A DNA stretch of 44,120 nt, taken from contig CAIZPE010000042.1 of NCBI GenBank assembly GCA_903934795.1, forward strand, positions 1 to 44,120, read 5' to 3'. Below, piece by piece: positions 14,702 to 24,830 of this stretch. Source of the DNA: an uncultured bacterium (GTDB lineage Bacteria > Pseudomonadota > Gammaproteobacteria > Burkholderiales > Burkholderiaceae_E). The notes under the pieces are model-generated. The model was not told the origin of the DNA. It did no database searches and saw only the letters and a list, made by a program, of their open reading frames with translations. Each line of letters opens with the position of its first letter. Position 1 is the first letter of the stretch. Position numbers and translations under genes: made by a program.

Positions 14702-16270
14702 TCAGTCCGGCAGACGCCGGAACAGCCACTGGCGGAAGGTCGGCGAACCAAGCACCGAGGCCACCAGCTCGATCCGGCCTTCATGCCCCGTCTCGCCCAG
14801 CCACAGGCGGACGCCGCGCTGCACCTCGGGATGCACAGGCAGGATCAGCGACTCGGGTTCCCGGCTCACCGGGTCGGCAGCGAGCAGCACCGCATCGGTC
14901 GATGCCCTCGCGCCATCGGCACGGACCAGCAGCGGTCGCGGCTCGCCGGGCCAGACCGCGAGACCCACCCGCTGCACCGGCGGCAGGGCGAGGTCGTCGC
15001 CCAGGCGCTGCGACAGCGACACCACCCGGGCCAGCCGCACGGTCGGTTCGGCCGCCTCGGGGCCGTGCGCGCGGCCCCGGCCGTCGCCGGCCATCAGCGC
15101 CAGCGTGAGCAGATCCCCCAGACCGAGCGCCGCGGCGAACTCGCGCTCGATGAACCACTGGCCATGCTCCTGCGCCACCCAGTCGACCCGCTCGCCCGCC
15201 AGAGCCCAGTCACGCAAGGCCGTCGACGGACCCGCGCGGCGGTCGCCGCCGCGCACCGGCAGTCCGGGACCCGGAAAGCCGATGCTCGCGCGCAGCATGC
15301 CCAGCGGCGCATCGGGCAGCGAGAGGGCCACATAGCCCGGCGACCAGCGCTCGGCGAGCAGGGCGAGCAGGTCACGGGTGGTGCCCAGGCTCATCCCCCG
15401 CGGGAGCCGGGTACGGCTGCCCGGGGCGAGCCGGTCGACCTGATCGCGCTGGATGGCCAGGCGGGGCAGCAGCTGATGGCTGTCGAGACGCACCGCCTGC
15501 CGCGGCCCCAGACCGAGCACCGGTCCGCTGGCACAGGGCGACACGCGGCTGCCCGGCGCGATCAGGAAGCCCACCCGCGGCGCCCAGCGACGGGCAAGCC
15601 GCGCGGCGAGCGCGAGCTCGGTCTCGCTGCGCGCGCCGGGGCTGATCAGCGCCATCAGCAGCGGATAGATGAAGAGCGCGCGCGCCGTGGGCGCGCGGCC
15701 GAAGGTGGCGAGATCGGGCAGCACCACATCCTGGAAGGTGCTGGCGCGCACATCGGCGGCCAGCAGACACAGGCGATCCCAGTCCTGATGACCGACGCGC
15801 AAGCGGGCATGCTGCTGGGTGACGATCAGACGCGACTGGTAGTCCAGCGCGCGGATGAGCGGCAGGATGGCGCGCAGCGACAGCGTGGTGCCCGGAATGA
15901 TCGTGCGCACCTCGGCATCGGTATGCTCGCGCAGCTCGTTGTGCAGGCGCTCGAAGACCTCGCGGCCGAGCTGCAGCCCGGCGACCAGGCGCGCCGCCAG
16001 CCGGCGCTGCGGCTGCGGCATCGGGAAAGGGCAGGCGCGAAGGTCGGCCGCCAGGCGCTCGAGCGCGCGCAGGTGCACCGGCCGGGCCTGCTCGGCGATC
16101 TCCAGACGCAGATCGGGCGACCGGGCAGACTCGCCGATGCTGGCGAGCAGGGCCTCGACCGAGGACAGCAGGCGCGGATCGGCGGGATCCTGCGCAGCCA
16201 GCCACTGACGGCAGGCCGGACCGTCGAGGACGGACGGCACGGAGGGGACAGCAGCGGACTTGGCGTGCAT
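14702..16270 (-). CDS. Conserved-looking 522-residue protein, function unknown
   Basis: No family could be named with confidence. The N-terminal 150 residues are helical, with CRQWLAAQDPADPRLLSS and ALERLAADLRACPFPMPQPQ; a CRQWL start followed by a leucine-rich repeat of helices recurs in some betaproteobacterial proteins near cyclic-di-GMP or pilus functions, but I cannot confirm homology. The middle (about 200-330) is rich in A-L-x-x-R-L patterns, and the C terminus (about 400-522) reads as beta-strands, including ILPVHPEVQRGVRLWLG. No transmembrane helix or signal peptide is clear. GC3 and reading-frame integrity support a real gene. The start at 16270 lacks an obvious Shine-Dalgarno; an upstream extension to 16447 would overlap the SDR gene and looks non-coding. 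Confidence 0.7.
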   Translation of the reverse strand: MHAKSAAVPSVPSVLDGPACRQWLAAQDPADPRLLSSVEALLASIGESARSPDLRLEIAEQARPVHLRALERLAADLRACPFPMPQPQRRLAARLVAGLQLGREVFERLHNELREHTDAEVRTIIPGTTLSLRAILPLIRALDYQSRLIVTQQHARLRVGHQDWDRLCLLAADVRASTFQDVVLPDLATFGRAPTARALFIYPLLMALISPGARSETELALAARLARRWAPRVGFLIAPGSRVSPCASGPVLGLGPRQAVRLDSHQLLPRLAIQRDQVDRLAPGSRTRLPRGMSLGTTRDLLALLAERWSPGYVALSLPDAPLGMLRASIGFPGPGLPVRGGDRRAGPSTALRDWALAGERVDWVAQEHGQWFIEREFAAALGLGDLLTLALMAGDGRGRAHGPEAAEPTVRLARVVSLSQRLGDDLALPPVQRVGLAVWPGEPRPLLVRADGARASTDAVLLAADPVSREPESLILPVHPEVQRGVRLWLGETGHEGRIELVASVLGSPTFRQWLFRRLPD

Positions 16271-16382
16271 GGACGGGCTCGGAGCGCTCGCGGACGAAGG
16301 CCCCGACTGTGCCGCACCCGCAGACCGGGCACCTTGACCAACTGCACGAACCGGCGAAGATCGTGCCGGCCGGGGGATTGCC

Positions 16383-17150
16383 CTAGAACTTGGTGTAGCC
16401 GCCGTCGATGAGCATCTGCTCGCCGGTGAGGTAGGACGAGGCGTCACTCATCAGCCAGACCGCCACCCCGCCGAAGTCATCGATATGACCCCAGCGCCGC
16501 GCCGGGATGCGCGGCATGACATTGTCACGGAAGCGCGGATTGCTGAAGGAGGGCTCGGTCATCTCGGTCTCGATCCAGCCCGGCAGGATGGAGTTGACCC
16601 GGATCTTGTAGCGGGCGAGCTCCACCGCGAGCGCCCGGCAATAGGCGGTGACCGCGCCCTTGGAAGCGCCATAGTGGCTGTTGCGCGCCGCGCCCTCGAC
16701 CGCGGCGGTGCTTGCGGTGGCCACCAGCGAGCCGCCACCGCCACGCTCCATCATGTGGCGCGCAGCCGCTCGGAAGGTGAAGAACACCCCGTCGAGGTTG
16801 ATGCGCAGCACCCGGCGGAATTCCTCATGGGTCATGTCGACCAGCAGGTTGCCCTTGCCGGAGACACCGGCGTTGGCGAAGCAGGCATCGACCCGGCCCA
16901 TGCGCGAGACCGACTCGGCGAACGCAGCCTCCACCGCGGCTTCCTCGCCGACATCGCAGACCAGGGCGTCGACCTGCCCGCCGCCGTCGGCGAGCCGCTG
17001 GCGCGCGGCATCGGTCTTGGCGGGATTGGAGCCCCAGATCATGACGCGGGCGCCGCTGTCGAGCAGCGCGCGGGCCATGCCGAAGCCGATGCCGCCGTTG
17101 CCGCCGGTGATGACCGCGCAGCGGCCGGTGAGATCGAAGGGTTTGTACAT
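16383..17150 (-). CDS. SDR family NAD(P)-dependent oxidoreductase
   Basis: A 255-residue classical short-chain dehydrogenase. The cofactor motif TGGNGGIG lies at residues 15-22, followed by CDVGEEAAVEAAF, the FANAGVSG strand, the catalytic tyrosine-lysine pair in HYGASKGAVTAYC and the RVNSILPGWIETEM loop. The C terminus, SSYLTGEQMLIDGGYTKF, is typical of FabG-like members. AGGAG lies 8 nt before the ATG. The substrate is unknown. It lies downstream of the 1337-residue dehydrogenase, but a 13-bp hairpin in the 127-bp gap makes co-transcription uncertain. Confidence 0.93.
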   Translation of the reverse strand: MYKPFDLTGRCAVITGGNGGIGFGMARALLDSGARVMIWGSNPAKTDAARQRLADGGGQVDALVCDVGEEAAVEAAFAESVSRMGRVDACFANAGVSGKGNLLVDMTHEEFRRVLRINLDGVFFTFRAAARHMMERGGGGSLVATASTAAVEGAARNSHYGASKGAVTAYCRALAVELARYKIRVNSILPGWIETEMTEPSFSNPRFRDNVMPRIPARRWGHIDDFGGVAVWLMSDASSYLTGEQMLIDGGYTKF

Positions 17151-17211
17151 GGTGGGGTCTCCTGGGGGGGTCGACCGATTCTAGTCGAAGCCCCCGGGGC
17201 CGCCGTTCCGC

Positions 17212-17259
17212 GGCGGCAGCGCCCGCCGTGCCCACCGGGATGCGCCGGGCGCTGCCGCC
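17212..17259. terminator. 13-bp perfect stem downstream of the 1337-residue dehydrogenase gene
   Basis: The arms GGCGGCAGCGCCC (17212-17224) and GGGCGCTGCCGCC (17247-17259) are fully complementary around a 22-nt loop, 18 bp beyond the stop codon of the minus-strand dehydrogenase gene. There is no thymine run after it, so it may act as a rho-assisted end, an RNA 3'-protecting structure or a partial terminator ahead of the SDR gene. Confidence 0.55.
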
Positions 17260-17277
17260 CGGCGCGGCGGTGGCGGT

Positions 17278-20200
17278 CTAGACCAGCACCCGCTCGATGC
17301 CGCCGTCGTTGGCGCGGGCGACATAGTCGGCCATCCAGTCGGGGCCGAGCAGGTGGCGGGCGATCTCGACCACGATGTAGTCGGCCTGCACCCCGGTGTC
17401 GTCCTCGTAGCGCGACAGGCCCTGCAGGCACGACGGGCAGGAGGTGAGCACCTTGACCGGCGCCTCGGCCGCGGCCCCCGGGGGAGCCGACAGCACCGGC
17501 AGGGCGCGCAGCGCCTGCGCGCCGCGACGCATCTCCTGCTCCTTGCGGAAGCGCACCTGGGTGGCGATGTCGGGCCGGGTGACCGCAAGTGTGCCGCTCT
17601 CGCCGCAGCAGCGGTCGTTGCGCTCGATGCGGCCGTTGAGCTGCTCGTTCATGAGCGTGTTGACCACCTTGCTCGAGGCGTGCGTCTTCATGGGGGTGTG
17701 GCAGGGCTCGTGGTACATGTAGCGCGAGCCGGTCACGCCCTCGAGCCGCACGCCCTTCTCCATGAGGTACTCGTGGATGTCGATGATGCGGCAGCCCGGG
17801 AAGACCTTGTCGAACTCATAGCCCTGGAGCTGGTCGTAGCAGGTGCCGCAGCTCACCACCACCGTCTTGATGTCGAGGTAGTTGAGGGTGTTGGCCACGC
17901 GGTGGAACAGCACGCGGTTGTCGGTGATGATCTGCTCGGCCTTGTCGAACTGGCCCGAGCCGCGCTGCGGGTAGCCGCAGCACAGGTAGCCCGGCGGCAG
18001 CACGGTCTGCACACCGACATGCCAGAGCATGGCCTGGGTGGCCAGGCCTACCTGCGAGAACAGGCGCTCGGAGCCGCAGCCCGGGAAGTAGAACACCGCC
18101 TCGGCGTCGGCGCTGGTGGCGCGCGGGTCGCGGATGATCGGCACGTAGCGCGAATCTTCGATGTCGAGCAGCGCACGCGCGGTGCGCAAGGGCAGCTTGC
18201 CCGGCATCTTCTTGTTCACGAAGTGGATCACCTGCGCCTTGATCGGCGGCTTGCCCACGCTGGCCGGCGGCCGGGCGGTCTGGCGCCGGGCGAACTTGCC
18301 CAGCACCCGGTTGGCCAGGCGCTGCACGCGATAGCCCACGCCGACCATCGCCGCCCGGGTGGCGTTGATGGTGTCGGGGTCGCGGGCGTTCAGGAAGAAC
18401 ATGGCCGCGGCATTGCCGGCATTGAACTTCTTGCGCCCCATCTTGCGCAGCAGGTTGCGCATGTTCATGGAGACATCGCCGAAGTCGATGTCTACCGGGC
18501 AGGGTGACTCGCACTTGTGGCAGACCGTACAGTGGTCGGCGACATCGGAGAATTCATCCCAGTGCCGGATCGACACGCCGCGCCGGGTCTGCTCCTCGTA
18601 GAGGAAGGCCTCGACCAGCAGCGAGGTGGCCAGGATCTTGTTGCGCGGCGAGTAGAGCAGGTTGGCGCCGGGCACATGGGTGGCGCACACCGGCTTGCAC
18701 TTGCCGCAGCGCAGGCAGTTCTTGACGGAATCGGCGATGGCGCCGATGTCGGAGGCCTGCAGGATGAGCGACTCGGCGCCCATCAGGCCGAAACTCGGCG
18801 TGTAGGCGTTGCGCAGGTCGGCCCCGGGCATGAGCTTGCCGCGGTTGAAGCGGCCTTCGGGGTCGATGCGCTGCTTGTAGGCCCGGAAGCCGGCGAGCTC
18901 CTCCTCGGTGAGGAACTCGAGCTTGGTGATGCCGATGCCGTGCTCGCCCGAGATGACGCCATCGAGGCGGCGGGCCAGGGCCATGATGCGCGCGACCGCG
19001 GCCTCGGCCTCCTTGAGCATGCCGTAGTCGTCGGAGTTCACCGGCAGGTTGGTGTGCACATTGCCGTCGCCGGCGTGCATGTGCAGCGCCACGAACACCC
19101 GGCTGCGCAGCACGCGGCGGTGGGTCTCGTCGCAGCGGCGCAGCAGGGCCTGCAGCGCCTGGCCCTGCAGGATGCGCGACAGCGGCTCGCGCAGCTCGGT
19201 CTTCCAGGACACGCGGATGCTGCGATCCTGCAGCAGGGTGAACAGCGTGGCCTCGGGCTCGACCTGCAGGCGGGCATCGAGCGCGGCCTGGTGCCCGGCC
19301 AGGCCGAAGCCGGGGAGCACCTCGCGCAGCCCGGCCAGCGGCGCGTCGATGCGATCGAGGAGGAAGCGCCAGCGGGCGCGGGTGAGCGCGAGCAGCTCGC
19401 GGGCCTGGCGCAGCCGCTCGGCGAAGAGCTCGTCGTCGGCGGCAGCATCGTCGGCGGGGGCCGGCACCGGGGTGTCGCGCAGCAGCGCCTCGAGTTCGTC
19501 GACGAGGCGCAGCTTGTTGCCGGTGGACAGCTCGATGTTGATGCGCTCGATGCCGTCGGTGTACTCGCCCATCCGCTCCAGCGGAATGACCACGTCCTCG
19601 TTGATCTTGAAGGCGTTGGTGTGGCGGGCGATGGCGGCGGTGCGGGCGCGGTCGGCCCAGAAGGTCTTGCGCGCCTCGGCCGAGACCGCGGTGAAGCCCT
19701 CGCCGGCGCGGCTGTTGGCGATGCGCACCACCTCGGAGGCGGCGCGCGCGACCGCGGCGTCGTCGTCGCCGACGATGTCGCCGATCAGGACCATCTTGGG
19801 CAGGCCGCCGCGGCGCGACTTGGTGGTGTAGCCCACCGCACGCAGATAGCGCTCGTCGAGATGCTCGAGGCCGGCGAGCAGCACCCGAGGGCCGGCACCG
19901 GCGGCCGCGGACAGGCCATCGAGGTAGCGCTTGATCTCGACGATGGACGGCACGGCCTGGCGCGGCTGGCCGAAGAATTCGAGGCACACCGTGCGGATGT
20001 GGGCGGGCATGCGATGCAGCACCCAGCGCGCGGCGGTGATCAGACCGTCGCAGCCTTCCTTCTGGATGCCGGGCAGGCCGGCGAGGAACTTGTCGGTGAC
20101 ATCCTTGCCCAGGCCCTGCTTGCGGAAAACCCGGCCGGGGATCTCGAGTCGCTCGGTGCGCACCGGCTCGCCGCGCATCAGGCCATCGGGGCCGAGCTGA

Positions 20201-21291
20201 CCGGGCCGATACCAGCGCAGCTCGAAGCATGCGAGCGGCGCATCATGGATCTTGCCGAGGTTGTGGTCGAGGCGGGTGACCTCCAGCCACTGGCCCTGCG
20301 GGTCGACCATGCGCCACCAGGCGAGGTTGTCGAGCGCGGTGCCCCAGAGCACCGCCTTCTTGCCGCCGGCGTTCATGGCGATGTTGCCGCCCACGCAGGA
20401 GGCCTCGAGCGAGGTGGGGTCGACCGCGAAGACCAGACCGGCGCGCTCGGCGGCCTCGGTGACGCGCTTGGTGACCACGCCCGCCTCGGCGAACACGGTG
20501 GGCACCGGGGTGGCCACACCGGGCAGGGTCATGGGCTCGACCGGCCCGAGCCGCTCGAGCTTCTCGGTGTTGATGACCGCGGAGAGCGCGGTGAGCGGTA
20601 CCGCGCCCCCGGTGTAGCCGGTGCCGCCGCCGCGCGGGATGATGGTGAGCCCGAGTTCGATGCAGGCCGACACCAGCGGCGCCATCTCGGCCTCGGTGTC
20701 GGGGGTGAGCACCACGAAGGGGTACTCCACCCGCCAGTCGGTGGCATCGGTCACATGCGAAACCCGCGACATGCCGTCGAAGCGGATGTTGTCGCGATGG
20801 GTGTGCCGCCCCAGCAGCCGGACCGCGGCGCGGCGCAGGCGCGCGGTGGCCACGAACTCGGCCTCGAAGGCGCTGACCGCCTCGGTGGCCATGGCCACCA
20901 GCCGCCCGACCCGCTCGGCACGGACAACCGCGACCGCCTCCTCGGCAGCATCGCGGTCACGGGTGCGGCGCCGCTCGATCTCGTGCAGCCGGTGATGCAG
21001 GGCCGACACCAGCGCCCGACGGCGGCCGGGGTTGTCGATGAGGTCATCCTGCAGGTAGGGATTGCGGCGCACCACCCAGATGTCGCCCAGCACCTCGAAG
21101 AGCATGCGCGCGGAACGGCCGGTACGGCGCTCGCCGCGCAACTCGTCGAGCAGCTGCCAGGCGTCTTCGCCCAGCAGCCGGCCAACGATCTCGCGGTCGC
21201 TGAAGGAGGTGTAGTTGTAGGGGATCTCGCGCAGGCGGACCGGGCTCTCGGCATCGGCCCGCAGCGCGCTCAGAGGCAGCGGCGCATTCAT
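17278..21291 (-). CDS. Large FAD-linked oxidase / Fe-S protein with DUF3683 and two cysteine-rich domains
   Basis: A 1337-residue fusion. Residues 1-190 are the DUF3683-type N-terminal domain. An FAD-binding (PCMH) domain follows, with [15 protein letters not shown] at 219-233. The FAD-oxidase C domain contains [20 protein letters not shown] and [13 protein letters not shown] (about 740-800). Two [4Fe-4S] motifs come next, [12 protein letters not shown] (about 858) and [11 protein letters not shown] (about 919). Two CCG cysteine-rich domains end the chain, with PGCG and [11 protein letters not shown], then [21 protein letters not shown] and CPSC. This combines in one chain what GlcD plus GlcF, or Dld plus LldE/LldF-like subunits, do separately, so it most likely oxidises a D-2-hydroxyacid such as D-lactate or glycolate and passes electrons to quinone. 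The substrate is inferred. A TAGAAT hexamer lies at 21312-21317. Confidence 0.9.
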   Translation of the reverse strand: MNAPLPLSALRADAESPVRLREIPYNYTSFSDREIVGRLLGEDAWQLLDELRGERRTGRSARMLFEVLGDIWVVRRNPYLQDDLIDNPGRRRALVSALHHRLHEIERRRTRDRDAAEEAVAVVRAERVGRLVAMATEAVSAFEAEFVATARLRRAAVRLLGRHTHRDNIRFDGMSRVSHVTDATDWRVEYPFVVLTPDTEAEMAPLVSACIELGLTIIPRGGGTGYTGGAVPLTALSAVINTEKLERLGPVEPMTLPGVATPVPTVFAEAGVVTKRVTEAAERAGLVFAVDPTSLEASCVGGNIAMNAGGKKAVLWGTALDNLAWWRMVDPQGQWLEVTRLDHNLGKIHDAPLACFELRWYRPGQLGPDGLMRGEPVRTERLEIPGRVFRKQGLGKDVTDKFLAGLPGIQKEGCDGLITAARWVLHRMPAHIRTVCLEFFGQPRQAVPSIVEIKRYLDGLSAAAGAGPRVLLAGLEHLDERYLRAVGYTTKSRRGGLPKMVLIGDIVGDDDAAVARAASEVVRIANSRAGEGFTAVSAEARKTFWADRARTAAIARHTNAFKINEDVVIPLERMGEYTDGIERINIELSTGNKLRLVDELEALLRDTPVPAPADDAAADDELFAERLRQARELLALTRARWRFLLDRIDAPLAGLREVLPGFGLAGHQAALDARLQVEPEATLFTLLQDRSIRVSWKTELREPLSRILQGQALQALLRRCDETHRRVLRSRVFVALHMHAGDGNVHTNLPVNSDDYGMLKEAEAAVARIMALARRLDGVISGEHGIGITKLEFLTEEELAGFRAYKQRIDPEGRFNRGKLMPGADLRNAYTPSFGLMGAESLILQASDIGAIADSVKNCLRCGKCKPVCATHVPGANLLYSPRNKILATSLLVEAFLYEEQTRRGVSIRHWDEFSDVADHCTVCHKCESPCPVDIDFGDVSMNMRNLLRKMGRKKFNAGNAAAMFFLNARDPDTINATRAAMVGVGYRVQRLANRVLGKFARRQTARPPASVGKPPIKAQVIHFVNKKMPGKLPLRTARALLDIEDSRYVPIIRDPRATSADAEAVFYFPGCGSERLFSQVGLATQAMLWHVGVQTVLPPGYLCCGYPQRGSGQFDKAEQIITDNRVLFHRVANTLNYLDIKTVVVSCGTCYDQLQGYEFDKVFPGCRIIDIHEYLMEKGVRLEGVTGSRYMYHEPCHTPMKTHASSKVVNTLMNEQLNGRIERNDRCCGESGTLAVTRPDIATQVRFRKEQEMRRGAQALRALPVLSAPPGAAAEAPVKVLTSCPSCLQGLSRYEDDTGVQADYIVVEIARHLLGPDWMADYVARANDGGIERVLV

Positions 21292-21311
21292 CGTGCGTCC
21301 CTTAAAAGAGC

Positions 21312-21317
21312 ATTCTA
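21312..21317 (-). promoter_or_regulatory. Candidate -10 box (TAGAAT) for the 1337-residue dehydrogenase gene
   Basis: TAGAAT on the minus strand lies 20 bp upstream of the start codon, in a short A/T-rich island of otherwise GC-rich DNA. No convincing -35 was found. The leader between it and the start holds AAGGGA, a possible ribosome site. Confidence 0.4.
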
Positions 21318-21375
21318 TCGCGGGGCCACGGGGCGGTCGGCCATGGCAGCCCGGCGGGCAGGGATTAGCGCCGCC

Positions 21376-21867
21376 TCAGAAACCGAACGGCCGGCCGAGC
21401 GCCCGCCACCAGTCGTTGGGCACCCACAGCAGCGCCCCGGTGGCGAGCGAATAACGCAGCACCCGGCCGATCGCGATCCAGCCGATGCACGGCCAGAAGG
21501 GCAGTCGCAGCCAGCCGGCCACCGCGCACATCGGGTCGCCGATGACGGGCAGGAAGGACACCAGGAGCGCCTTGGGCCCCAGGCGCTCGAACCAGCCCAG
21601 AAAACGGTGATTGCGGCCCCGCGTGATGGCGGCGCTGGCGCCCCGCCCCATCCAGTAGTCGACCGCGCCGCCCAGGGTGTTGCCGGCGGTGGCCACCGCC
21701 ACCACCGCCCAGAACTGGTCGGGATTGAGCTTGGCATACGCGAACACCGCCGGCTCCGAGCCCATCGGCAGCAGGGTGGCCGACACGAAGGCGATCACGA
21801 ACACCGAGGACAGGCCGTTCCTCGGCAGCGCGAACCAGTCGATGACGGTGGTCATGAACGCTTCCAT
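21376..21867 (-). CDS. YqaA/DedA-type (SNARE-associated superfamily) membrane protein
   Basis: A 163-residue protein with the motifs of YqaA: VSATLLPMGSEPAVFAYA, GNTLGGAVDYWMGRG near residues 63-77, then FERLGPKALLVSFLPVIGDP and CAVAGWLRLPFW. Hydrophobic segments lie at about 20-38, 50-65, 95-115 and 125-145. The family belongs to the DedA/VTT superfamily of proposed lipid scramblases or transporters; the substrate of YqaA itself is unknown. An internal ATG at 21855 (GGAAG just upstream) is an alternative start that removes 4 residues. It diverges from ilvA across 73 bp. Confidence 0.88.
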   Translation of the reverse strand: MEAFMTTVIDWFALPRNGLSSVFVIAFVSATLLPMGSEPAVFAYAKLNPDQFWAVVAVATAGNTLGGAVDYWMGRGASAAITRGRNHRFLGWFERLGPKALLVSFLPVIGDPMCAVAGWLRLPFWPCIGWIAIGRVLRYSLATGALLWVPNDWWRALGRPFGF

Positions 21868-21928
21868 CGCGACCGAGTCTAGCAGCGGCCTTGCCGTGCA
21901 TCGCTGAGGGCACGCCAGCCGACGGGAC

Positions 21929-21934
21929 TAAAAT
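21929..21934 (+). promoter_or_regulatory. Candidate -10 box (TAAAAT) 6 bp before the ilvA start
   Basis: TAAAAT ends 6 bp before the ATG at 21941, in GC-rich DNA where such a hexamer is rare. If used, transcription would begin at or next to the start codon, giving a leaderless or nearly leaderless ilvA mRNA. GAGGGA directly before the ATG is too close for a normal ribosome site. Confidence 0.45.
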
Positions 21935-21940
21935 GAGGGA

Positions 21941-23464
21941 ATGTCCGCCCAGTACCTCAAGCGCATCCTCACCGCCCGCGTCTACGATGTGGCCCGCGAA
22001 ACCCCGCTGGAGCCCGCGCCGCTGCTGTCGGCGCGGCTGGGCAACCGGATCCTGTTCAAGCGCGAGGACATGCAGGATGTGTTCTCGTTCAAGCTGCGCG
22101 GCTCGTACAACAAGATGGCCCATCTGCCGGCCGAGCAGCTCGCCCGCGGCGTGATCGCCGCCTCGGCCGGCAACCATGCCCAGGGGGTGGCGCTGGCCGC
22201 CAGCCGCCTGGGCTGCCGGGCGGTGATCGTCATGCCGGTGACCACCCCGCAGGTCAAGGTCGATGCCGTGCGCGCCCGCGGCGCCGAGGTGGTGCTGCAC
22301 GGCGACAGCTACAGCGACGCCTACGCCCATTCCCTGAGCCTGCAGCAGTCCGAGGGCCTGACCTTCGTCCATCCCTTCGACGACCCCGATGTGATCGCCG
22401 GCAACGGCACCATCGGCATGGAGATCCTGCGCCAGCATCCCGGCCCCATCCACGCCATCTTTGCGGCCATCGGCGGCGGCGGCCTGATCGCCGGCATCGC
22501 CGCCTACGTGAAGCAGGTGCGGCCCGAGATCCGGATCATCGGCGTGCAGGCCACCGACTCCGACGCCATGGCCCGCTCGCTCAAGGCGGGCCGGCGGGTG
22601 GAGCTGGCCGACGTCGGGCTGTTCTCCGACGGCACCGCGGTCAAGAAGGTCGGCGAGGAAACCTTCCGGCTGTGCCGCGAGCATGTCGACGAGATCGTGC
22701 TGGTGGACACCGACCAGCTCTGCGCGGCCATCAAGGATGTCTTCCAGGACACCCGATCCATTCTCGAGCCGGCCGGGGCCATGGCCATCGCCGGCGCCAA
22801 GGCCTATGTCGAGCGCGAAGGCCTGCGCGACCAGACCCTGGTCACGCTGGCCTGCGGCGCCAACATGAACTTCGACCGGCTGCGCTTCGTGTCCGAGCGC
22901 GCCGAGATCGGCGAGCAGCGCGAGGCGGTGTTCGCGGTGACCATCCCGGAGGAACGCGGCAGCTTCCGCCGCTTCTGCGAGGCCGTGGGTCCGCGCAATG
23001 TCACCGAGTTCAACTACCGCATCGCCGATGCCCGCCAGGCTCATGTGTTCGTCGGCGTGCAGATCCAGCGCCGCGCCGAGGCCGTCACCATCGCCGAAGG
23101 CCTGCGCGCCGCCGGCTTCGAGACCCTGGACCTCACCGATGACGAACTCGCCAAGCTGCACATCCGTCACCTGGTGGGCGGGCACTCGCCGCTCGCCCGC
23201 GACGAGATTCTGTACCGCTTCGAGTTCCCGGAGCGGCCCGGCGCACTGATGCGATTCCTGTCCAGCATGAGCCCCAACTGGAACATCTCGCTGTTCCACT
23301 ATCGCAACCATGGCGCCGACTATGGCCGCATCCTGGTCGGGCTGCAGGTGCCGACCGGCGAGAAGCGCGCCCTGCGGGACTTCCTTGCCGGCCTGGGCTA
23401 CGCCCATGAAGATGTCAGCCGACACCCGGCCTACCGGCTGTTCCTGGGCGCGCACAGCGCCTGA
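21941..23464 (+). CDS. ilvA: Threonine ammonia-lyase, biosynthetic (IlvA)
   Basis: A 507-residue PLP enzyme converting threonine to 2-oxobutyrate for isoleucine synthesis. The Schiff-base lysine is K51 in [11 protein letters not shown], and the phosphate-binding loop GGGGLIAG lies at 178-185. [13 protein letters not shown] and the cofactor-facing residues are intact. Two C-terminal ACT-like regulatory domains follow: one from about 325 ([20 protein letters not shown]) and one from about 420 ([20 protein letters not shown]). The double regulatory domain marks the long, isoleucine-inhibited biosynthetic form rather than the short catabolic TdcB. The gene is followed by hemA after 52 bp. Confidence 0.97.
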   Translation: MSAQYLKRILTARVYDVARETPLEPAPLLSARLGNRILFKREDMQDVFSFKLRGSYNKMAHLPAEQLARGVIAASAGNHAQGVALAASRLGCRAVIVMPVTTPQVKVDAVRARGAEVVLHGDSYSDAYAHSLSLQQSEGLTFVHPFDDPDVIAGNGTIGMEILRQHPGPIHAIFAAIGGGGLIAGIAAYVKQVRPEIRIIGVQATDSDAMARSLKAGRRVELADVGLFSDGTAVKKVGEETFRLCREHVDEIVLVDTDQLCAAIKDVFQDTRSILEPAGAMAIAGAKAYVEREGLRDQTLVTLACGANMNFDRLRFVSERAEIGEQREAVFAVTIPEERGSFRRFCEAVGPRNVTEFNYRIADARQAHVFVGVQIQRRAEAVTIAEGLRAAGFETLDLTDDELAKLHIRHLVGGHSPLARDEILYRFEFPERPGALMRFLSSMSPNWNISLFHYRNHGADYGRILVGLQVPTGEKRALRDFLAGLGYAHEDVSRHPAYRLFLGAHSA

Positions 23465-23477
23465 GAACCCGCGGGAG

Positions 23478-23506
23478 TTCCGCAAGCGTCAACCTGGCGT
23501 TACAAT
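23478..23506 (+). promoter_or_regulatory. Candidate hemA promoter (TTCCGC - 17 bp - TACAAT)
   Basis: TACAAT at 23501-23506 is a good -10. A weak -35, TTCCGC (23478-23483), has the ideal 17-bp spacing. The -10 ends 10 bp before the hemA ATG, so the leader would be only about 4 nt, with no room for a Shine-Dalgarno. Confidence 0.5.
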
Positions 23507-23516
23507 CCCGGTGTCC

Positions 23517-24779
23517 ATGAATCTCATCGCCCTCGGTCTCAATCACACCACCGCGCCGGTTGCCGTGCGTGAACGGGTGTCCTTTCCGGGCGAGGGCCTG
23601 CGCGACGCCCTGGCCGATCTTCGCGCCAGCCTGCGCAGCCTGGTGCCCGAGGGTGCCATCCTGTCCACCTGCAACCGCACCGAGATCTACTGCGCCAGCG
23701 AGCAGCCCGGCGAGGTGCCCCCGGCGGTGTCGGGATGGCTGGCGCAGCGCCAGGGGCTGGCCGCCGGCCAGTTGCAGTCGCACCTCTATGTGCTGCCCAA
23801 CAGCCAGGCGGTGCGGCACGCCTTCCGCGTGGCCGCGGGCCTCGACTCCATGGTGCTGGGCGAGCCGCAGATCCTCGGCCAGCTCAAGGAGGCGGTGCGC
23901 GTGGCGCAGGACACCGGCTCGCTCGGCACGCACCTGCACCAGCTGTTCCAGCGCTCCTTCGCGGTGGCCAAGGAGGTGCGTTCCACCACCGAGATCGGCG
24001 CCCACTCGGTATCGATGGCCGCGGCCGCGGTGCGGCTGGCCCGGCGCATCTTCGAAGACCTGCGCGACACCCGGGTGCTGTTCGTGGGCGCCGGCGAGAT
24101 GATCGAGCTGTGCGCCACCCACTTCGCCGCGCAGCACCCCAAGGCCATCGTGGTCGCCAACCGCACCGAGGAACGCGGCGAGAAGCTCGCCCGCCAGTTC
24201 AACGGCGGCACCCTGCGCCTGAACGAGCTGCCCGAGTCGCTCGAGAAGTTCGACATCGTGGTCTCGTGCACCGCCAGCACCCTGCCGATCATCGGTCTGG
24301 GCATGGTCGAGCGGGCCACCCGCGCCCGTCGTCGCCGGCCCATCTTCATGGTCGACCTGGCCGTGCCGCGCGACATCGAGCCCGAAGTGGCGCGCCTCGA
24401 TGATGTCTTCCTCTACACCGTCGACGACCTCGGCAAGGTGGTGCAGAGCGGCGCCGAGAACCGCCGCGCGGCGGTGGCGCAGGCCGAGGCCATCATCGAG
24501 ACCCGGGTCGATGCCTTCATGCAGTGGATGAGCGCGCGTCAGGCCGTGCCGGTCATCCGCGAACTCCATGCCCGCGGCGAAGCCCTTCGCCAGGCCGAAC
24601 TCGAGCGCGCGCGGCGGCTGCTGGCCCGCGGGGACGATCCGGCCGAGGTGCTCGAATCCCTCGCGCGCGGCCTCACCGGCAAGTTCCTGCATGCGCCCAC
24701 GGCCATGCTGCAGCGGCCGGGCGAAGACCATGAGGCGCTCGTCCGCCTGATCGACCGTCTCTTTCCCGGTCAGGCCTGA
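23517..24779 (+). CDS. hemA: Glutamyl-tRNA reductase (HemA)
   Basis: A 420-residue enzyme that reduces glutamyl-tRNA(Glu) to glutamate-1-semialdehyde, the first committed step of C5 tetrapyrrole synthesis. The N terminus [17 protein letters not shown] is standard. The catalytic cysteine is C52 in [25 protein letters not shown] follows at 111-126, and the NADPH-binding motif GAGEM is at 191-195, then [14 protein letters not shown] and [12 protein letters not shown]. The C-terminal dimerisation helices complete a normal length (E. coli 418). The ATG at 23517 is chosen; a GTG 6 nt upstream is in frame but non-standard. prfA follows after 51 bp, the usual hemA-prfA-prmC order. Confidence 0.97.
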   Translation: MNLIALGLNHTTAPVAVRERVSFPGEGLRDALADLRASLRSLVPEGAILSTCNRTEIYCASEQPGEVPPAVSGWLAQRQGLAAGQLQSHLYVLPNSQAVRHAFRVAAGLDSMVLGEPQILGQLKEAVRVAQDTGSLGTHLHQLFQRSFAVAKEVRSTTEIGAHSVSMAAAAVRLARRIFEDLRDTRVLFVGAGEMIELCATHFAAQHPKAIVVANRTEERGEKLARQFNGGTLRLNELPESLEKFDIVVSCTASTLPIIGLGMVERATRARRRRPIFMVDLAVPRDIEPEVARLDDVFLYTVDDLGKVVQSGAENRRAAVAQAEAIIETRVDAFMQWMSARQAVPVIRELHARGEALRQAELERARRLLARGDDPAEVLESLARGLTGKFLHAPTAMLQRPGEDHEALVRLIDRLFPGQA

Positions 24780-24830
24780 GGGCGCTCCGCCCGCCAGGCC
24801 CGCGCCGGGTTTCCCGCTGCCCGTTCCGCC

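Noticed and set aside
18517-21882. A plus-strand open frame of 1121 codons opposite the large dehydrogenase gene
   Set aside because: It is antisense to a protein with intact FAD, Fe-S and CCG motifs, and its own translation is rich in Gly, Ala, His and Val without domains. In DNA this GC-rich, long antisense frames arise from high GC3.
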